NCBI RefSeq assembly: GCF_021028995.1
Contig: NZ_JAJJZG010000002.1
Coordinates: 62,001-126,000 of the forward strand
Source: Halobacterium sp. KA-4
GTDB lineage: Archaea > Halobacteriota > Halobacteria > Halobacteriales > Halobacteriaceae
Direction: 5' to 3'
DNA: 64,000 nt
Numbering within the stretch: the first letter of the stretch is position 1; every line of letters begins with the position of its first letter. The translations under genes and the position numbers were made by a program. The notes below the pieces were generated by a model. That model did no database searches, was not told the DNA's origin, and saw only the letters and a list, made by a program, of their open reading frames with translations. Shown in pieces: positions 32,515 through 41,853 of the stretch.

Positions 32515-33333
32515 TCAGAGGTCGAACGTCTCGCCGTCGACGGCGAGCGCGTCGTCGAACGCCTCGTCGGCCGGGTAGAAGTGTGAGACGTGGACGACGC
32601 GCGTCTCCTCGGCGTCGAGTTCGTCGCCGAGCGCGAGCGCGCCTTCCTTCGTCATGTGCTTCGTGCCGAACGTCCGCGGCACGCCGTCGGCGTCCTCGTG
32701 GCGGCCGCCGACGGGGTGGTGGTCGGCGAGGTGCGCGGGGACGATGCCGTCCGAGAGCAGGAGGTCCGGGACCCGCATCGCGGCCAGCGACTCGTCGGGG
32801 ATGTCGTACGTCGTGTCCCCGGAGAGTGAGAGTTTCGCGCCGTCCCGTTCGACGACCACGCCGTAGCACAAAAGCGGCGGGTGGTCGACGGGCACAAGCG
32901 TCACGTCGAAGCCCGCGGCCTCGAAGGTCTCGTGCGGCGTGACCGCTCGCGGGTCGACGTTGTCGAGGTAGTCGTACTTCCGAGCGACGGTCTCGGCGAC
33001 GCTCTCGTCGGTCTTGGGGTCGGTCTCGTCGGCGGCGTACACCGGGAGCTCGTCGAACAGCCGGTAGGAGTTCCCGAGGCCGTCCAAGTGGTCGAAGTGG
33101 ATGTGGGAGACGACGCCCGCGTCGGGCAGCGGGACGTCCTCGCGGAGGAACTGCGTGCGGAAGTCGGGGCTGAAGTCGAGGAGGAGCGCGTCGCCGCTGG
33201 CTTCGTCCTCGACGTGGACGGCGAACCGCGTGCGTTCGACGCCGCGGTCGCGGGCTGCCTGGCACGTCTCGCAGTCACACCCGGGCGTCGGCGTGCCCGT
33301 GGTGTCACCCGTGCCGAGCAGCGTGACCCTCAT
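32515..33333 (-). CDS. Metallo-beta-lactamase-fold hydrolase, PhnP/RNase Z-like
   Basis: A 272-residue MBL enzyme. It begins MRVTLLGTGDTTGTPTPGC with a Cys cluster (CDCETC) as in PhnP, the cyclic phosphodiesterase; the metal motif is HIHFDHLDG, followed by SLSGDTTYDIPDESL, LADHHPVGG and VHVSHFYP for the remaining ligands. Substrates of this subfamily are cyclic or phosphodiester compounds; which one is unknown. Its start overlaps the stop of the AAA ATPase gene (ATGA), so the two are translationally coupled. Confidence 0.85.
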   Translation of the reverse strand: MRVTLLGTGDTTGTPTPGCDCETCQAARDRGVERTRFAVHVEDEASGDALLLDFSPDFRTQFLREDVPLPDAGVVSHIHFDHLDGLGNSYRLFDELPVYAADETDPKTDESVAETVARKYDYLDNVDPRAVTPHETFEAAGFDVTLVPVDHPPLLCYGVVVERDGAKLSLSGDTTYDIPDESLAAMRVPDLLLSDGIVPAHLADHHPVGGRHEDADGVPRTFGTKHMTKEGALALGDELDAEETRVVHVSHFYPADEAFDDALAVDGETFDL

Positions 33334-34652
33334 GCGTGGTCGTGGCCGGCGTGTGCAGCGTCGTCGTCGGGTTCGTCCGGGTCGTCGATGGCCTCCTCGA
33401 GCGTGTCGAGGTTGCGGAGGTGGTCGCGGTCCTCGAAGTCCGAGACGGCGGCCACGAGGTCGTCCTGCGTGAGCGTCCGGCGGTCCTCCATGAGCGCGTC
33501 GAGGACGGCCTCGCGGAGCACGAGCCGGAGGTCGCTCCCCGTCAGGCCCTCGGTCTCGGCGGCGAGCGCCTCGGCGTCGAGGTCGTCGACCGCGAGTTCG
33601 CGGGTGACGATTTCCAGGATTTCGGCGCGCATCCCCTCGTCGGGCCGCGGGAACGACAGAATCTCGTCGAAACGTCGCCACGCCGCGGCGTCGAGTTCGT
33701 CGGGGTGGTTGGTCGCGCCGATGAGCAACACGTCGTCGTTGACGAGGCTCACCTCGTCGATGCTCTTCAGGAGCGTGTTCACCGCGCGCTTGATGGCGTT
33801 GTGCTCGTCGCCCGTCCGCGTGGTGGCGACGAAGTCGAACTCGTCCATGAAGAGGATACACGGCGAGAGCCGCTTGGCCACCTCGAAGACCTTCTCGACG
33901 TTCTTCGCCGTCTCGCCGAGGTACTGGCTCGTAATCATCGAGAGTTTCACCTCCACGAATGGCAGGTCGAGTTGGTGGGCGAGCCCCCGGGCCGTCGACG
34001 TCTTCCCGGTTCCGGGTGGGCCGACGAATAGGAGCTTCCCGATTTCGCTGAGCCCGATGGTCGCGAGGTAGTCGCGGTGCTCGATGGCCTTCGCGACCTT
34101 CGTAATCTCGGCCTCCTGCTCGTCCGTGAGCACGATGTCGTCGAGGGTCACGTCGATTTCTGCGGGCGAGCGCACTTCCACGAGGTCCAGCATCTCCTCG
34201 TCGTCCTCGTCGAAGTACTCCGAGAGCAGGCCGTCGATCCACTGCGGATCGGCCTGCACGGGTCGGTTGTCCTCGCGGACCTCCTCGTAGTCCACGCCGA
34301 ACTCGTCGCCGACGGCGTACGCCAGCACGGGGTTCTCGCGGACGCGGTCGGCGTCGGCGTTGTCGACGAACCAGTCGACGGCCATCTCGTCGTCCACGAG
34401 GCTCATGCTCCCCGCGAACGTGTCGCGGTCCGTGAACATCAGCCCGGAGATGGCTTCCCAGGGCTCGTCCACGCCGGAGCCCTCGCTGACGGCTGTCTCC
34501 GTGGTCTTCGGCGGTCGCGGGACGCCGTCGTCCCCCCAGAGCACGGTGCGGTACGCGGGCGGCAGGTCGTTCTCGTCGAGTTCCCGGTGCTTGTCGTAGA
34601 TGCGGGCCGACAACAGGAATTCGACGACGTCGAGCGCCTCAGTCACTACCAC
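33330..34652 (-). CDS. AAA-family ATPase
   Basis: A 440-residue protein. Residues 1-165 form an unfamiliar acidic helical N-domain. The AAA module follows with Walker A GPPGTGKT (211-218), Walker B CILFMDEFD (265-273), sensor 1 LIGATNHPDEL and an arginine-finger region AAWRRFDEILSFPRP, then a helical lid. It resembles proteasome-type and spastin-like single-AAA ATPases. The C-terminus is acidic with HAGHDHA. It starts with GTG at 34652 and is coupled to the PhnP-like hydrolase. The pairing of an AAA remodeller with an MBL hydrolase is unexplained. Confidence 0.85.
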   Translation of the reverse strand: MVVTEALDVVEFLLSARIYDKHRELDENDLPPAYRTVLWGDDGVPRPPKTTETAVSEGSGVDEPWEAISGLMFTDRDTFAGSMSLVDDEMAVDWFVDNADADRVRENPVLAYAVGDEFGVDYEEVREDNRPVQADPQWIDGLLSEYFDEDDEEMLDLVEVRSPAEIDVTLDDIVLTDEQEAEITKVAKAIEHRDYLATIGLSEIGKLLFVGPPGTGKTSTARGLAHQLDLPFVEVKLSMITSQYLGETAKNVEKVFEVAKRLSPCILFMDEFDFVATTRTGDEHNAIKRAVNTLLKSIDEVSLVNDDVLLIGATNHPDELDAAAWRRFDEILSFPRPDEGMRAEILEIVTRELAVDDLDAEALAAETEGLTGSDLRLVLREAVLDALMEDRRTLTQDDLVAAVSDFEDRDHLRNLDTLEEAIDDPDEPDDDAAHAGHDHA

Positions 34653-34754
34653 TAACCTACCACCTCAGGGCGCATAAGCGCGTCGCAGTCGTCCTGAAAG
34701 GAGAACAGTTCGGAAGTGGTTTGCGTTGGTTGCGTCGGAGACGCCTCGAAAGCC

Positions 34755-34783
34755 CCGGAGGACTCACTGCGTTCGTCTTCCGG
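34755..34783. repeat. Hairpin with 11-nt loop TCACTGCGTTC, copy 2
   Basis: CCGGAGGAC pairs with GTCTTCCGG (one G-T wobble) around TCACTGCGTTC, the same loop as the copy at 10574-10600. A 15-base segment shared with 10469-10483 lies directly upstream (34744-34758). Confidence 0.7.
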
Positions 34784-34794
34784 CCCGTCCGCTT

Positions 34795-36477
34795 TCAGGC
34801 CGTCGCGTTCGCGCGGATGTAGAACACGACCGGGCGGCTGTGCTGGTAGCCCTGGTGGACGGTGCGGGTGTAGCCGCGTTCGGTGAGCGTGTCTTCGAGG
34901 GCTTCGTCCTCGTCGTCGAGCGCGATGACGACCGGCGGCTCGTGTTCGAACACCGTCTCGTTGTGGAGCGTGCTGGAGGCGTTCGTGCCGTACTGGTCGA
35001 AGTACCACGGCAGCGGCAGGCGCTCGAACCAGCCCGTGTAGCCGCCGCGCGTGATGTTCAACTCGGGCTTCTCCGTGAGGTCGTCGGGGTGGTGGAACTC
35101 GTCGCCGTAGTACATCACGTCGACGCCGTCGTTGGTCGCGGAGATGTCGCGAATGTCCTGTAGCGTCGGCTGCATCTCGCCGGCGGGCTGGGCGTACTGG
35201 ACGAGCGTGTTGTCCGGCCCCTGCGGGTTCGCGTACGTCGTCTGCGCGGCGACCGCGCCCGTGCCGGCGGCGGCGACGAGGAGCGCGAGCGCGACGGCGC
35301 GAGCACCGGCGGAGTTCCCGGACGCGGCGGCCGCGCGGCCGCGCTCGTAGACGAGCGCGACGCCGACGCCAGCAGGCACCGCCAGCGGCACGATGGCGTT
35401 AATCATCGTCCACGCGGCAGAGATGTCCGCGACCGCGGGGTAGCCGAACACCGAGAACAGCCCCCAGTAGAAACAGACCTCGACGACCGGCCGCGGCTCC
35501 ACCGTGGCGTACCGCTCGTAGAGGAAGCCGAGCACGGCGAACACGACGAGCGCGGTGGCGCCGACGCCGAGCACGGTGAGGTCGTGTTTCAGGAACGCGA
35601 CGTAGGAGTGCTCCTGCATTCCCGTCGACCCCCACAGGCCCATGAACTCGTTCCACGACCCGAGCGTCGCGTCGCGGAGCACGCCGGGCAGCAGCGCGGG
35701 GTCGCGCAGCGCCTCGTAGAGGTCAGGCTTGGGCGCGTAGAACGCCACGACGACGACCGCGCCCTCGGCGAGCGCGGCGCCGAGGTGGAGTTTGTACTGC
35801 CACGCGGCGCGCGCAGCACGCCGGACGTGCGACCGCGCGACCGCCCAGCGCGACGTCTCGTCGTCGGCTTTCGCGAGCACGAGCCGGCCGTCGAGGACGA
35901 GCGCGAGCGCGCCCAGCCAGCAGACCGGGTAGAGGAGCGCGTTCTCCTTGGTCGTGAACGCGAGCGCGAACGGGAGCGCCGCGGCGTAGAGGTAGCGCGC
36001 CTTCCCTGTGTCGAGCGCGCGGACGAACAGCCCGAACGCGGTGAACATGAACGCCGCGAGCAGCAGGTCGTTGCGCATGAACCGCGAGTAGTACAGCAAC
36101 ACGGGATTGGCGGCGAAGAAGAGGCTCGTCGCGACGAGTGCGGGCTGCGAGAGCCGCTCGCGGAGCAGCCACGGCGTCACCACGAGCAGCGCGCCGGCGA
36201 CCGCGACGACCAGCCGCATCGTGAAGTCCGACGGCCCGAGCAGGTCGAAGACGACGCCGTTGACGTGCGGGAGGAACGGTCCGTGGATGATGGGGCGGTA
36301 CGTCCACGCGCCGACCTCCATGTAGTGGAGAATCCAGTCGGCGACCCGGGCTTCGTCCTGGTGGGCGACCCGCCAGCCGAGGTTCCAGAGTCGCGCGAGG
36401 AGGGCGAGGGCGGCGACGGCGACGAGCGCGGCGGCGACGCGGCGACGCGACGTCTGGCCGCCACTGGACCGAGACAT
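34795..36477 (-). CDS. Flippase activity-associated membrane protein, Agl23-like (TIGR03663)
   Basis: A 560-residue multispanning membrane protein with about 10-12 helices, starting MSRSSGGQTSRRRVAAALVA. The first extracytoplasmic loop has the family's acidic motif WRVAHQDEARVADWIL and IIHGPFLPHVNG, resembling GT-C glycosyltransferases (Asp/Glu in the first loop). This family was named Agl23 for its link to lipid-linked oligosaccharide flipping in haloarchaeal N-glycosylation; the biochemical role is not proven. The tail (about residues 430-560) is a soluble extracytoplasmic domain. The ATG at 36477 precedes the first helix; a longer frame adds 19 unrelated residues. Confidence 0.8.
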   Translation of the reverse strand: MSRSSGGQTSRRRVAAALVAVAALALLARLWNLGWRVAHQDEARVADWILHYMEVGAWTYRPIIHGPFLPHVNGVVFDLLGPSDFTMRLVVAVAGALLVVTPWLLRERLSQPALVATSLFFAANPVLLYYSRFMRNDLLLAAFMFTAFGLFVRALDTGKARYLYAAALPFALAFTTKENALLYPVCWLGALALVLDGRLVLAKADDETSRWAVARSHVRRAARAAWQYKLHLGAALAEGAVVVVAFYAPKPDLYEALRDPALLPGVLRDATLGSWNEFMGLWGSTGMQEHSYVAFLKHDLTVLGVGATALVVFAVLGFLYERYATVEPRPVVEVCFYWGLFSVFGYPAVADISAAWTMINAIVPLAVPAGVGVALVYERGRAAAASGNSAGARAVALALLVAAAGTGAVAAQTTYANPQGPDNTLVQYAQPAGEMQPTLQDIRDISATNDGVDVMYYGDEFHHPDDLTEKPELNITRGGYTGWFERLPLPWYFDQYGTNASSTLHNETVFEHEPPVVIALDDEDEALEDTLTERGYTRTVHQGYQHSRPVVFYIRANATA

Positions 36478-36658
36478 ACCACGCGATTGCGACGGGGTCG
36501 ATAAACGCTTTCCGGATGGCGGGGAGCGCCGCATAGCGGCGGTCCCCGAAAACGCGAACGCGGAGCGAAGCGATGCGTGAGCAGCGAGAGCCCGAGCAAC
36601 GCGAGGGGTCTCCTAATGCGAACGGCGACCGTCGGAGCCGCGAACAGCGACGCCCGAA

Positions 36659-37264
36659 TTACGACCCGTGCAGCCGTTCGGCGACGGCTTCGATAGGATG
36701 AGGTGGAATGTCGTCGGCGTCGTCGCGGTCGCCGAGTTGGGAGCGACAGGAGCCACCGGAGGCGACGACGCGGTCGGCGGGACTGTCCTCGACTTGCTCG
36801 AACAGCCGGCTACCGATGGCCTGCGAGAGGTCGTAGTGTTCGTCGTGGTAGCCGAAGCTCCCGGCCATCCCGCAGCACGTGGTGTCGAGGGGGTCTACGT
36901 CGTAGCCGACGCGCCGGAGGACGCCGACCGTGTGGTGGTCCTTGTTGGTGACTTTCTGGTTGCAGTGGCCGTGGTAGCTGAACGCGCCGGCGGCACCGGG
37001 CGAGCGGTCGGGGATGGAGAGGTTCTCGTCGAGGCGGAAGGCGTCGAGGTACTCGCAGACGCCGTAGGCGCTGTCGGCGACGCGTTCGACCGGTGCGCGG
37101 GAGCCGCCGTCCGCGGCGCGAGAGGCGTCGCCGAGTAGATCCAGATATTCGTCTTGGAACATCACGGCGTCCGAGGGCTCGACGAAGACGACGTCCCAGC
37201 CGTCGGCGACGCGCGAGCGGAGGTCATCCGCCAATTCGCGGTATTCGGCGGCGTCCGGCCGGTC
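36659..37264 (-). pseudogene. 5'-truncated CCG-domain protein (FAD/Fe-S oxidoreductase C-terminus)
   Basis: About 200 residues match the C-terminal part of haloarchaeal FAD-linked oxidase/Fe-S proteins (D-lactate dehydrogenase or glycerol-3-phosphate dehydrogenase C type): GWDVVFVEPSDAVMFQDEYL, YHGHCNQK, DTTCCGMAGSFGYHDEHYD and VASGGSCRSQ are cysteine-rich CCG motifs. These proteins normally have 400-1000 residues with FAD and ferredoxin domains that are absent here. Homology begins abruptly near 37249 with no good start codon; the open frame extends to 37387 with unrelated sequence. A recent deletion remnant is the simplest reading. Confidence 0.65.
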
Positions 37265-37407
37265 GGCGTCGAGTTCCTGCGTGGACCACGTCGCGTGCGT
37301 TCCCTCGGAAGTCACGTTCCGGAATCCACACGGTCGATAATTAAAGTTAGTCGTCGCGTCAAAACCAGCGCGGTAAACCGCGAGCACCGTGCGACGCGTT
37401 GTCGGAG

Positions 37408-37415
37408 GTTTATGG
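37408..37415 (+). promoter_or_regulatory. TATA-like element of the thiolase gene
   Basis: GTTTATGG is centred 26-27 nt before the ATG at 37438, fitting a leaderless transcript. Confidence 0.5.
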
Positions 37416-37437
37416 TCCGTCGCGCGTCAGTACCAGT

Positions 37438-38583
37438 ATGGCAAGCGACACCACTCCGGTCATCGCGGCGGCCTACCGAACCCCCCAGGGCAAGGAAGGC
37501 GGCGTGTTCGCGGACACCCGCAGCGAGGACCTCTCGATTCCGCTAATCGACCACATCCTCGACGAACACGACCTGACGAGCGACGACATCGACGACCTCC
37601 AGTGGGGCGTCGCCCAGCAACGCAAGGAACAGGACAACAACGTCGCGCGCGTCATCGCGCTCCTCTCCGAATTGGGCGAGGACGTGCCCGCGGCGACCGT
37701 GAACCGCTGGTGTGCCTCCTCGATGGAGGCCATCATGCGCGCGGCGGACTCCATCAGCGCGGGCCAGCGCCAGGCCATCATCGCGGGCGGCGTCGAGAAC
37801 ATGTCCCGCGTGCCGATGGACGGCGACTCCTACCAGTACCTCCACCCCGAACTCGCCGAGCACTATAACGTGCCCGAGCTCCAGATGGGGATGACCGCCG
37901 AGGAGGTCGCCGAGCGCCACGACATCAGCCGCGAGCAGCAGGACGAGTACGCGCTCCAGAGCCAGCAACGCGCCGCCGAAGCCACCGACTCCGGGCGCTT
38001 CGACGACGAAATCGTCCCCATCGAGACAGAAGAGGGGCTCGTCGAGGAGGACGAGGGCATCCGCCGCGACACCTCGTTGGAAGCCCTGAGCCAACTCCCG
38101 ACCGTCTTCAAGGGCGACGGCACGGTGACGCCGGGGAACGCCAGCCAGATTTCGGACGGCGCGGCCGCGACGCTCGTCACGAGCGAGCAGTTCGCCGAGG
38201 ACCACGATCTCGACGTGCTCGCGTACGTCGGCGACCACAACGTCACGGGCGTCGACCCGCGCGTCATGGGCATCGGTCCCGTTCCGGCCACCCGGGAACT
38301 CTTGGAGCGCACCGGCGAGGACGTCGACGACTTCGACCTCGTGGAGCTCAACGAGGCGTTCGCGTCCCAGACCGTCTACGCGCGCGACGAACTCGGCATC
38401 GACAACGAGAACTTCAACGTCAACGGCGGCGCTATCGCCATCGGCCACCCGCTCGGGGCCAGCGGCGCACGCCTCCCCGTCACGCTGATTCACGAGATGA
38501 ACAAGCGCGACGCCGAGAAGGGGCTGGCGACGCTCTGCGTCGGCTTCGGGCAGGGCGCGGCGATTACGTTCGAGCGGAAGTAA
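37438..38583 (+). CDS. Thiolase (acetyl-CoA C-acetyltransferase family)
   Basis: A 381-residue thiolase. The nucleophilic Cys92 is in [11 protein letters not shown], the catalytic His is in [14 protein letters not shown] and the second Cys in [14 protein letters not shown]. The full-length two-domain fold is present, with the loop [20 protein letters not shown]. It either condenses two acetyl-CoA (mevalonate or PHA pathway) or acts in fatty-acid breakdown. No operon partner is adjacent: the glycosyltransferase gene begins 66 bp downstream. Confidence 0.92.
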   Translation: MASDTTPVIAAAYRTPQGKEGGVFADTRSEDLSIPLIDHILDEHDLTSDDIDDLQWGVAQQRKEQDNNVARVIALLSELGEDVPAATVNRWCASSMEAIMRAADSISAGQRQAIIAGGVENMSRVPMDGDSYQYLHPELAEHYNVPELQMGMTAEEVAERHDISREQQDEYALQSQQRAAEATDSGRFDDEIVPIETEEGLVEEDEGIRRDTSLEALSQLPTVFKGDGTVTPGNASQISDGAAATLVTSEQFAEDHDLDVLAYVGDHNVTGVDPRVMGIGPVPATRELLERTGEDVDDFDLVELNEAFASQTVYARDELGIDNENFNVNGGAIAIGHPLGASGARLPVTLIHEMNKRDAEKGLATLCVGFGQGAAITFERK

Positions 38584-38649
38584 TCTACTGGCCCGTCGCC
38601 CGCGCCGAAACCACGAAACTGATACCGGAGCCTCGTTTCTCTCGGCGTA

Positions 38650-39414
38650 ATGCGTTCCGTCGGCATCGTCGTCCCCGCGTACGACCCGAACGTCGAGGTG
38701 CTCGTGTCGTACCTCGACTCCCTCCAGGAGACCCTCCAACCCGAGCGCCTGCACGTGGAACTGGATGCGGCTACCGCGGAGACGGCCGCCGCGATTCGTG
38801 AAACCGGAGCGACTGTCAACGACGCGGCCGAGCGCCGCGGCAAAGGGGCCGCCATCACCGCGGGGTTCGAGACGCTGGAGACGGACGTGCTCGCGTTCGC
38901 GGACGCCGACGGCGCGACGCCCGCGCCGTCGCTCGCGGAAGTCGTCGCACCAGTTCGCGACGGCGACGCCGACCTCGCGGTGGGGTCGCGGCGCCACCCC
39001 AACGCGACCGTCGCCAGCCACCAGACGTTCGCGCGCCGGTTCCTCGGCGACGCGTTCGCGTGGCTGGCGCGCCGGCTCCTCGACGTCGACCTCTACGACT
39101 ACCAGTGCGGCGCGAAAGCCATCACCAGCGAGGGCTGGGAACAGGTACGGGACCACCTCTACGAGCCCGGGTTCGCGTGGGACGTCGAACTCGTCGCGAT
39201 GGCGGGCGCGCTCGACCTCCGGGTGCGGGAAGTCCCCATCGAGTGGGAGGACCAGCCGGGGTCGACGGTGTCGCCGGTGGAGACGTCGATAGCGCTGTTC
39301 CGCGCGCTGCTGGCGTCCCGCCACCGGTCGAAACTCCTGCGGGACAGCCAGCTACACGAAGCCATCGCGGCGCGCCGCGACGACCCCGCCGCGCTCGTGG
39401 AGCGACACCGATGA
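38650..39414 (+). CDS. Glycosyltransferase family 2 (dolichyl-phosphate-sugar synthase-like)
   Basis: A 254-residue soluble GT-A enzyme. The N-terminal strand VGIVVPAYDPN binds the nucleotide, the metal-binding motif is VLAFADADGATP, and VGSRRHPNATV with DYQCGAKAI are typical of dolichol-phosphate glucose/mannose synthases. The acceptor is probably a polyprenyl phosphate. The first half is shorter than in canonical enzymes (LHVELDAATAETAA replaces the usual VVDDGSTD). Its stop overlaps the GtrA start (ATGA), which supports a sugar-lipid role. Confidence 0.85.
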   Translation: MRSVGIVVPAYDPNVEVLVSYLDSLQETLQPERLHVELDAATAETAAAIRETGATVNDAAERRGKGAAITAGFETLETDVLAFADADGATPAPSLAEVVAPVRDGDADLAVGSRRHPNATVASHQTFARRFLGDAFAWLARRLLDVDLYDYQCGAKAITSEGWEQVRDHLYEPGFAWDVELVAMAGALDLRVREVPIEWEDQPGSTVSPVETSIALFRALLASRHRSKLLRDSQLHEAIAARRDDPAALVERHR

Positions 39415-39893
39415 GCCGTTCCGACCGCCTGCGGGAGGCGCTCCCCGAGCGGCTCGCGGCGCTCGTCTCGACGGTGCGGTTCGGGCAGTTCGTCTCCGTC
39501 GGCGCCATCGGCGCCGTCTTCGACGTCACGACGCTCGTCCTGCTCACCGAGCTGTTCGGCGTGCCGGCGGCCGTCGCGAACGTCGTCAGCATCGAGACGG
39601 CGATTCTCGTGATGTTCACGGTCAACGAGCGCTGGACGTTCGCGGAGCACGGCGCGACCGACCTGCGCTCGATTGGCCGGCGGCTCGTGCGCTCGCACGT
39701 CGTCCGCGCTGGCGGGTCGACGCTGCAGTACGTGCTGTTCGTCGCGGTGTTCTACAACGTCGCCGTCGACCTCTCGGTCGCGGGCGTGGACCTCTGGCTG
39801 GTCGTCGTGAAAGGCGGCGCCATCGGCGTGGCGATGCTCGTGAATTACGTCTTCGAGAGCCTGTTCACGTGGCGCGTCCACGCAGAAGAGTAG
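39411..39893 (+). CDS. GtrA-family membrane protein
   Basis: A 160-residue membrane protein with four helices, starting at about residue 25 with FGQFVSVGAIGAVFDVTTLV and ending with the family motif ANVVSIETAILVMFTVNERW in the middle and NYVFESLFTWRV at the end. GtrA proteins are thought to move polyprenyl-linked sugars across the membrane and are often coupled to a GT2, as here (4-bp overlap). Convergent with the antiporter gene. Confidence 0.9.
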   Translation: MSRSDRLREALPERLAALVSTVRFGQFVSVGAIGAVFDVTTLVLLTELFGVPAAVANVVSIETAILVMFTVNERWTFAEHGATDLRSIGRRLVRSHVVRAGGSTLQYVLFVAVFYNVAVDLSVAGVDLWLVVVKGGAIGVAMLVNYVFESLFTWRVHAEE

Positions 39894-39899
39894 GAGAAG

Positions 39900-41762
39900 T
39901 CAGTCGTGGGGGTGACACCAGTCCAGCGCCTCGCGGACCGCTTCCTTCCGGCCGAGGAACGTGAGGTGGTCGCCCTGCTGGAGCGTGAAGTCGCCCGACG
40001 GCACCTGATTCTCGTCGTCGCGGCCGACGAGGGCGATGATGCAGCCGTTCGGGAGCTCCGCGTCGAGTTCGTCGATGGTCTTCCCGACGAGGTCCTCGGA
40101 GGTGACTTCGACCTCCTGAACGTCACCGGAGCGCCCGATTTCGGTCATCCAGTTGGCGAGCGCGGGGCGCTCGATGATGTTGTCGATGCCCCACGCGGTC
40201 GCCAGCGACGAGGAGACCGTGCGGACGCCGAGGTCCTCGAAGGCGTCGACGTTGTCCGGGTTGTTCGCCCGGGCGATGATGGTGTCGACGTCGAATTTCG
40301 AGTCCGCGAGCTGAGAGACGAGCAGGTTGGCGTCGTCGTCACCGGTCGCAGCGACGACGATGCGGGCGTTCTCCGCGCCCGCGGAGCGTAGCTCGTCGGT
40401 GTCCGTGCCGTCACCGTGGTGGACGGTGAACCCCTCGTTCCGCGTTCGTTCGACCATCTCTACGTCCTTCTCGATGAGGACGACGTTCTCACCGCGGTCT
40501 TCGAGGCGCTCACCGAGCGCCCGACCGACGGTGCCGCCGCCGACGATGATGACACGCATAGGTATGACCTCAAGTGCTTGCGCGATGTGTCTTGCGAACC
40601 CCCCTTCGAAGACGACAGTCAGCAGGATGACGAGGAAGACGACGCCGACCAGGAGGCTGGCTGCTTCCTCCATCCCGTTGCTCTGGAGCTGGACGGCGAA
40701 CAGCGTCGCGACCGACGCGGGGATGATGCCGCGCGGCCCGACGACGCTCATGAACGTCCGCTCGGAGAGCGTGTAGCGCTCCCCCCGGGTGGAGAGGAAG
40801 ACGCCCAGTGGCCGGATGACGAGCGCGACGAGCGCGACGACCGCGAGTCCGGCGACGCCGAGCTGGATGAGGTTGTCGAACGACAACAGCGCAGCGAGCC
40901 CGATGAACACGAACGAGAGGACGACCAGCGTCACGTCGCCCTTGAAGGCCTCTATCTCCTCCTCGTAGGGGAGGTCGGCGTTCCCCAGCACCATGCCGGC
41001 GGTCGCGACCGCGGCGATGCCCGCTTCGCCGCGGAGGAAGTCGGCCGCGCCGTACGCGACGAGCGCGCCGGCGAGCACGATGAGGCGGGCGTTCTGCGGG
41101 GCGTTCCCCCGCGAGAGGTCGACGTGCCGCAGCAGGTACCAGACGGCGCCCGCGACGGCGAGCCCGAAGAGGACGCCGATGCCCAGTCGGACCGTGAATT
41201 CCTCGATAATCTGCATCCGGGTGAGCCCTGGATTGTTCACGACCTCGAAGACGACGATTGCGAGGATGGCCGCGGTGACGTCGTTGACGACGCCCTCGGT
41301 TTCGAGCGCGGCGGCGACGCGGTTGCGCACGGGCACGATGTCCAGAATCGGCGTGATGACCGTCGGGCCGGTGGCGACCAGCAGGCTGCCGACGAGGAAC
41401 GCCATGTCCCAATTCGCGCCGAGCAGGTAGTGCACCGACAGCGCGGTCCCGACCAGCGAGATGGCGGCCCCGACTGTCGTGAGCCTGACCACCGCGCCCG
41501 GGGCTTCCCGGAGCTTCGGGAGCTTCAGGTGGAACGCGCCCTCGAAGACGATGATGGCGACGGAGAGCCCGACGATGCTAGACAGCGTCTCCGCGCCGCC
41601 GAACGTCTCCAAGGTGACGACGCCCAGCACTTCCGGGCCGACGAGAATCCCTGCGATGACGAGGAACAGCACGCTCGGCACTTGGAGGCGGTCCGCGATG
41701 ACTTGCGACGCCACTCCGAGGGCGATTATCGTGGCGACCAGTGGAATGAGTTCGGAGCTCAC
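39900..41762 (-). CDS. CPA-type cation/proton antiporter with TrkA regulatory domains
   Basis: A 620-residue protein. Residues 1-390 are a Na+(K+)/H+ exchanger core of about 12-13 helices (LFLVIAGILVGPEVLG, TGPTVITPILDIVPVRNRV). Residues about 392-510 are a TrkA-N Rossmann domain (VIIVGGGTVGRALGERL, HHGDGTDTDELRSAG) that binds NAD or nucleotides. Residues about 530-615 are a TrkA-C domain (GDFTLQQGDHLTFLG). It likely regulates ion homeostasis in response to a ligand. The acyl-CoA ligase gene lies 91 bp upstream on the same strand. Confidence 0.92.
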   Translation of the reverse strand: MSSELIPLVATIIALGVASQVIADRLQVPSVLFLVIAGILVGPEVLGVVTLETFGGAETLSSIVGLSVAIIVFEGAFHLKLPKLREAPGAVVRLTTVGAAISLVGTALSVHYLLGANWDMAFLVGSLLVATGPTVITPILDIVPVRNRVAAALETEGVVNDVTAAILAIVVFEVVNNPGLTRMQIIEEFTVRLGIGVLFGLAVAGAVWYLLRHVDLSRGNAPQNARLIVLAGALVAYGAADFLRGEAGIAAVATAGMVLGNADLPYEEEIEAFKGDVTLVVLSFVFIGLAALLSFDNLIQLGVAGLAVVALVALVIRPLGVFLSTRGERYTLSERTFMSVVGPRGIIPASVATLFAVQLQSNGMEEAASLLVGVVFLVILLTVVFEGGFARHIAQALEVIPMRVIIVGGGTVGRALGERLEDRGENVVLIEKDVEMVERTRNEGFTVHHGDGTDTDELRSAGAENARIVVAATGDDDANLLVSQLADSKFDVDTIIARANNPDNVDAFEDLGVRTVSSSLATAWGIDNIIERPALANWMTEIGRSGDVQEVEVTSEDLVGKTIDELDAELPNGCIIALVGRDDENQVPSGDFTLQQGDHLTFLGRKEAVREALDWCHPHD

Positions 41763-41853
41763 AGGAGCACCTCCAGTGCCGACATCGTCCCGTGATTCAG
41801 TGCCGCTACCCTTAAACCGCCCGGATGCCGGCAGCCACCCCCGGCAGTGCGAG

